A stretch of DNA of 64,000 nucleotides from Parvimonas micra (lineage in GTDB: Bacteria > Bacillota > Clostridia > Tissierellales > Peptoniphilaceae): NCBI RefSeq assembly GCF_037482165.1, contig NZ_CP148048.1, positions 124,001-188,000 of the forward strand. The letters run 5' to 3'. Below, in pieces: positions 61,856 through 64,000 of the stretch (the first letter of the stretch is position 1; each line of letters starts with the position of its first letter). A model generated the notes under the pieces. It was not told where the DNA came from. It did not search any database and saw only the letters and a list, made by a program, of their open reading frames with translations. The translations under genes and the position numbers were made by a program.

Positions 61856-62230
61856 ATGTATCTTCGATACATTTACTTTTGCTAAAGCAAAAGTATGAGA
61901 TTTCCACAGTCGATTGTACTCAAATCAGAGATTTGAACAATCTTTGCGTCAGACCTACTTTTGTTTACAAGTAAACAAAGTTAGGGCTAGATTCACTACA
62001 CTCAGCTACGCTTCGCTTCGGACGAGATGACATATAAGGAGAAATCTTCATTTAATGGCAAGACGTCAAAAGTAAATAATCTTCAAAAATTCAAAAAGTA
62101 TACTAAGTGTTTGAAAAAAATTTATAATTATTAAAAAAATTATATGAAACTAAATATTTCACGTCATAGCAACTTGTAAAGTAATGCCCCCAACATGTCA
62201 TCTCGAGCGTAGTCGAGAGATCTCCTAAAG
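61856..62230 (+). repeat. MITE-like element, copy D (long subfamily)
   Basis: Very similar to copy C along the whole length, including the extra segment of about 95 bases. Begins ATGTATCTTCGATACAT (61856-61872) and a CTTTTGCTAAAGCAAAAG hairpin, then GAGATTTCCACAGTCG, CGAGATGACATATAAGGAG, the AT-rich core, CACGTCATAGCAACTTG and ATGTCATCTCGAGCG to GAGATCTCC (62225). It lies between two genes in the same orientation. Confidence 0.85.
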
Positions 62231-62296
62231 CTCCAATAAAGATTAATATACATTTTTGTATAAATTTTTCTAATTTGCAAGCAAAAAACTATTTGA

Positions 62297-62320
62297 GAGA
62301 GTGAGAAATCACTCTCTTTT
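62297..62320 (+). terminator. Isolated terminator-like hairpin
   Basis: Stem GAGAGTGA/TCACTCTC with GAAA loop and T4. It lies after copy D and before the hydrolase promoter, with no gene immediately upstream. Confidence 0.55.
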
Positions 62321-62351
62321 AAATTTATATATAGAATAGAATTGTAACAAG

Positions 62352-62360
62352 TGGTATAAT
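62352..62360 (+). promoter_or_regulatory. Extended -10 promoter of the second alpha/beta hydrolase operon
   Basis: TGGTATAAT, 50 bases before the start codon; no good -35. Confidence 0.65.
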
Positions 62361-62410
62361 AGAATTAAATTAAAAAGATTATTGATAATACGGAAATTAA
62401 GGAGCAAAAA

Positions 62411-63151
62411 ATGAATTTTGTTGATATTAATGAGGGTGGCGAAAAGGTAATATTACTTATTCATCCTATGTTATCTTCTGCTGAGGGAATGAAATTTTTA
62501 ATTGCTGACAATATATTAGGGGATTATAGATATATAATTCCGGACTTATCAGCACATGGAAAGTCAAGAGAAGTATATAAGTCAGCGGAAATGGAAGCTA
62601 ATAAAATAAAGAATTATTTAATTGAAAACGGAATAGATAAGATAAATTTAGCTTTTGGAGCCTCTTTAGGTGGAGTAGTATTGTTAAATTTATTAAATAG
62701 CAAGGATATAATTGTAGATAAATGTGTTTTTGAAGGAGCTAGTTTGTGGCAAAAAGCCTATTTTTTAGATTTTCTTTTTAAGAAAATTTTTTTGAGAAAA
62801 CATAAGAAAGCTCTTAAAGATAAGAATTTTGCTGTAAAAAAAATGACTACTCTATATGGAGCGGAATTTGGTAAAATAATGGCAGAGTCTTTTATAAGGA
62901 TGGATGATGAAAGTATTGTGAATATAATTCACGACTGTTCTTTTGTAAAAATTCCAGATTTATCTAAGGATGAGCAAGAAAAGCTGATTTTTTGTTATGG
63001 TTCTAAAGAGTTTGATTATAAAGAAGCGAAGAAGGTGATACCCAAAAAACTACCTTATGTTAAATTAAAAGTATGGGAAGGTTATGGGCATTGTGATAAA
63101 ATTACAGAAGATAATTTAGAATATTGTAAATTTTTAGAAAGTCAAATATAA
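62411..63151 (+). CDS. Alpha/beta hydrolase, substrate unknown
   Basis: 246-residue soluble serine hydrolase. LLIHPMLSSAEGMKFL (near 14-29) corresponds to the oxyanion turn, IPDLSAHGKS (near 45-54) is the usual strand-4 end, the nucleophile elbow is FGASLGG (Ser near 85), and the late HC in GYGHCDKI (near 228) is the histidine. HG is replaced by HPM at the oxyanion turn. Not closely related to the hydrolase at 581-1510. AAGGAG precedes ATG 62411. The DUF6176 gene and the methyltransferase follow on the same strand with short gaps and no terminator. Confidence 0.82.
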   Translation: MNFVDINEGGEKVILLIHPMLSSAEGMKFLIADNILGDYRYIIPDLSAHGKSREVYKSAEMEANKIKNYLIENGIDKINLAFGASLGGVVLLNLLNSKDIIVDKCVFEGASLWQKAYFLDFLFKKIFLRKHKKALKDKNFAVKKMTTLYGAEFGKIMAESFIRMDDESIVNIIHDCSFVKIPDLSKDEQEKLIFCYGSKEFDYKEAKKVIPKKLPYVKLKVWEGYGHCDKITEDNLEYCKFLESQI

Positions 63152-63179
63152 AAAAAAGTACTATTTTTTGGGGGAAAGT

Positions 63180-63539
63180 ATGAATATAGAATTATCACGA
63201 TTTCGTGTCAGAAAAGGCAAGTCGGAAGTAGTAGATAAGTGGATGAATTTTTTAAATGAAAATATGGAGGAAGTATTACTTACTTTAGACGGAGAGAAAA
63301 TGTATGTCGAAACTATTTTTAGAGAAAAATGTGATGATGAAGAGTATCTTTATTGGTATTCAATTCAGGGAGAAAACGGAATAAGAGTGGAAGAGTCTGA
63401 TTCATGGATAGATAAAAAGCATCTTGAGTATTGGGATGAATGTATAGATAAAAATTACTATGTTGAAATGTCAATGCAAGTTTCTATGATTCCTCATCAT
63501 ATAGCTAATTTGATGATGGATAATTCAATTGTTAGATAA
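63180..63539 (+). CDS. DUF6176-family protein
   Basis: 119 residues, soluble. The start LSRFRVRKGKSEVVDKWMNFL and the middle MYVETIFREK...YLYWYSIQGE fit DUF6176, small proteins of unknown function with a dimeric alpha-beta barrel look (my memory of the family). ATG 63180 follows GGGGGAAAG; an in-frame TTG at 63168 is inside that site. Second gene of an apparent three-gene operon. Confidence 0.72.
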   Translation: MNIELSRFRVRKGKSEVVDKWMNFLNENMEEVLLTLDGEKMYVETIFREKCDDEEYLYWYSIQGENGIRVEESDSWIDKKHLEYWDECIDKNYYVEMSMQVSMIPHHIANLMMDNSIVR

Positions 63540-63566
63540 ATAATATAGGAGTTTAAGGAGAAAAAT

Positions 63567-64000
63567 ATGGATAAAAAGGCACTTTTAAATGAATGGTTAC
63601 ATGAGCAGGAAATTGCTCATATTAAGGGCTGGGATTTTTCTCACATTAGAGAAAGATATAGAGAAGAAGATGATCTTCCATGGGATTTTGAGAGTATTAT
63701 AAAGTCTTATTTAAGAGAAAATGATTATTTGTTGGATATGGAAACTGGCGGTGGAGAATTTCTTTTATCTTTTATGATAAATCCCAAACATACCGCAGCA
63801 ATTGAAGGCTATAAGCCAAATATTAAGATATGTGAGGAAAGACTTATTCCTTTGGGAATAGATTTTAAACCAGCCGATGGTGGGGATGAACTTCCTTTTA
63901 AGGATAATTATTTTGATATTATTACCAATAGACATGGTAAATATAATATAGATGAGCTTAAAAGAGTTCTTAAAAGTGGAGGGTTATTTCTTACACAACA
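63567..64000 (+). CDS. Class I SAM-dependent methyltransferase, truncated by window end
   Basis: ATG 63567 follows AAGGAG and the frame stays open for 144 codons to the window end. The residues LLDMETGGGEFLLSF (near 53-67) are the AdoMet-binding motif I, ELPFKDNYFDIIT (near 112-124) motif II-III, and the visible end, RVLKSGGLFLTQ, is motif post-III. The N-terminal 50 residues (HIKGWDFSHIRERY) are typical of small-molecule methyltransferases. Substrate unknown. It closes the operon beginning at the hydrolase. Confidence 0.85.
   Translation, partial: MDKKALLNEWLHEQEIAHIKGWDFSHIRERYREEDDLPWDFESIIKSYLRENDYLLDMETGGGEFLLSFMINPKHTAAIEGYKPNIKICEERLIPLGIDFKPADGGDELPFKDNYFDIITNRHGKYNIDELKRVLKSGGLFLTQ

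Overview
The window is AT-rich DNA (coding and non-coding, with heavy A/T third positions) from a low-GC Gram-positive anaerobe. The mix of genes points to the Tissierellia/Peptoniphilaceae, and a Parvimonas-like species is my best guess: split glycine decarboxylase (gcvPA/gcvPB), YtxH proteins, YkpA-type ABC-F protein, QueT with a preQ1 riboswitch, a Firmicutes-type 6S RNA, EFR1-type ferredoxin, GadB/GadC and lipoproteins with Gram-positive lipoboxes. The species assignment is inference. No tRNA, rRNA operon, CRISPR array, integrase or complete insertion sequence was found.

Layout. 1-6.2 kb: end of lipA, an alpha/beta hydrolase, a SAP-domain protein, a purine permease under a ykkC-family (probably PRPP-type) riboswitch, an ABC-F ATPase and a small membrane protein. 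6.2-15.1 kb: an AGCS amino-acid symporter, three small membrane proteins (two of them tandem paralogues), an old-yellow-enzyme and the glycine-cleavage cluster gcvT-gcvPA-gcvPB. 15.7-25.3 kb: an ATP-NAD-kinase-like protein, 6S RNA followed directly by ytxH, a formate/nitrite channel with a ModE-like regulator, queT with its preQ1-I riboswitch, uppP, hpf and an SDR. 25.4-42.1 kb: housekeeping genes (rpsD, brnQ, pepF, azlCD, recR, ybaB, dnaX, a malic enzyme, radA). Two tandem lipoprotein serpins sit inside the normally compact dnaX-ybaB-recR cluster. 42.1-47.9 kb: a P-loop protein, an ABC exporter with a very large coiled-coil permease and a nonsense-mutated acetyltransferase. 47.9-55.3 kb: a complete type I restriction-modification operon, hsdM-hsdS-(ADP-ribosylglycohydrolase)-hsdR. 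56-64 kb: an RCC1-like lipoprotein, the gadB/gadC acid-resistance pair, an EFR1 ferredoxin, a hydrolase, a DUF6176 protein and a truncated methyltransferase.

The most interesting locus is the type I system. Its HsdS is about 648 residues long and appears to hold three target-recognition modules instead of two. A perfect (AG)12 tract lies in frame exactly at the junction between modules two and three. Loss or gain of one AG unit brings a stop codon within 4-7 codons after the tract, leaving a conventional two-module HsdS of about 425-430 residues. The locus therefore reads as a phase-variable switch between a two-module and a three-module specificity subunit, with an ADP-ribosylglycohydrolase built into the same operon.

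A second theme is a family of intergenic, MITE-like elements with imperfect terminal inverted repeats. There are four long copies and one partial copy, all lying just downstream of gene 3' ends. A separate 67-bp GC-rich palindromic repeat occurs three times. The exact nonamer TGGTATAAT (extended -10) recurs upstream of at least five genes, often without a good -35.
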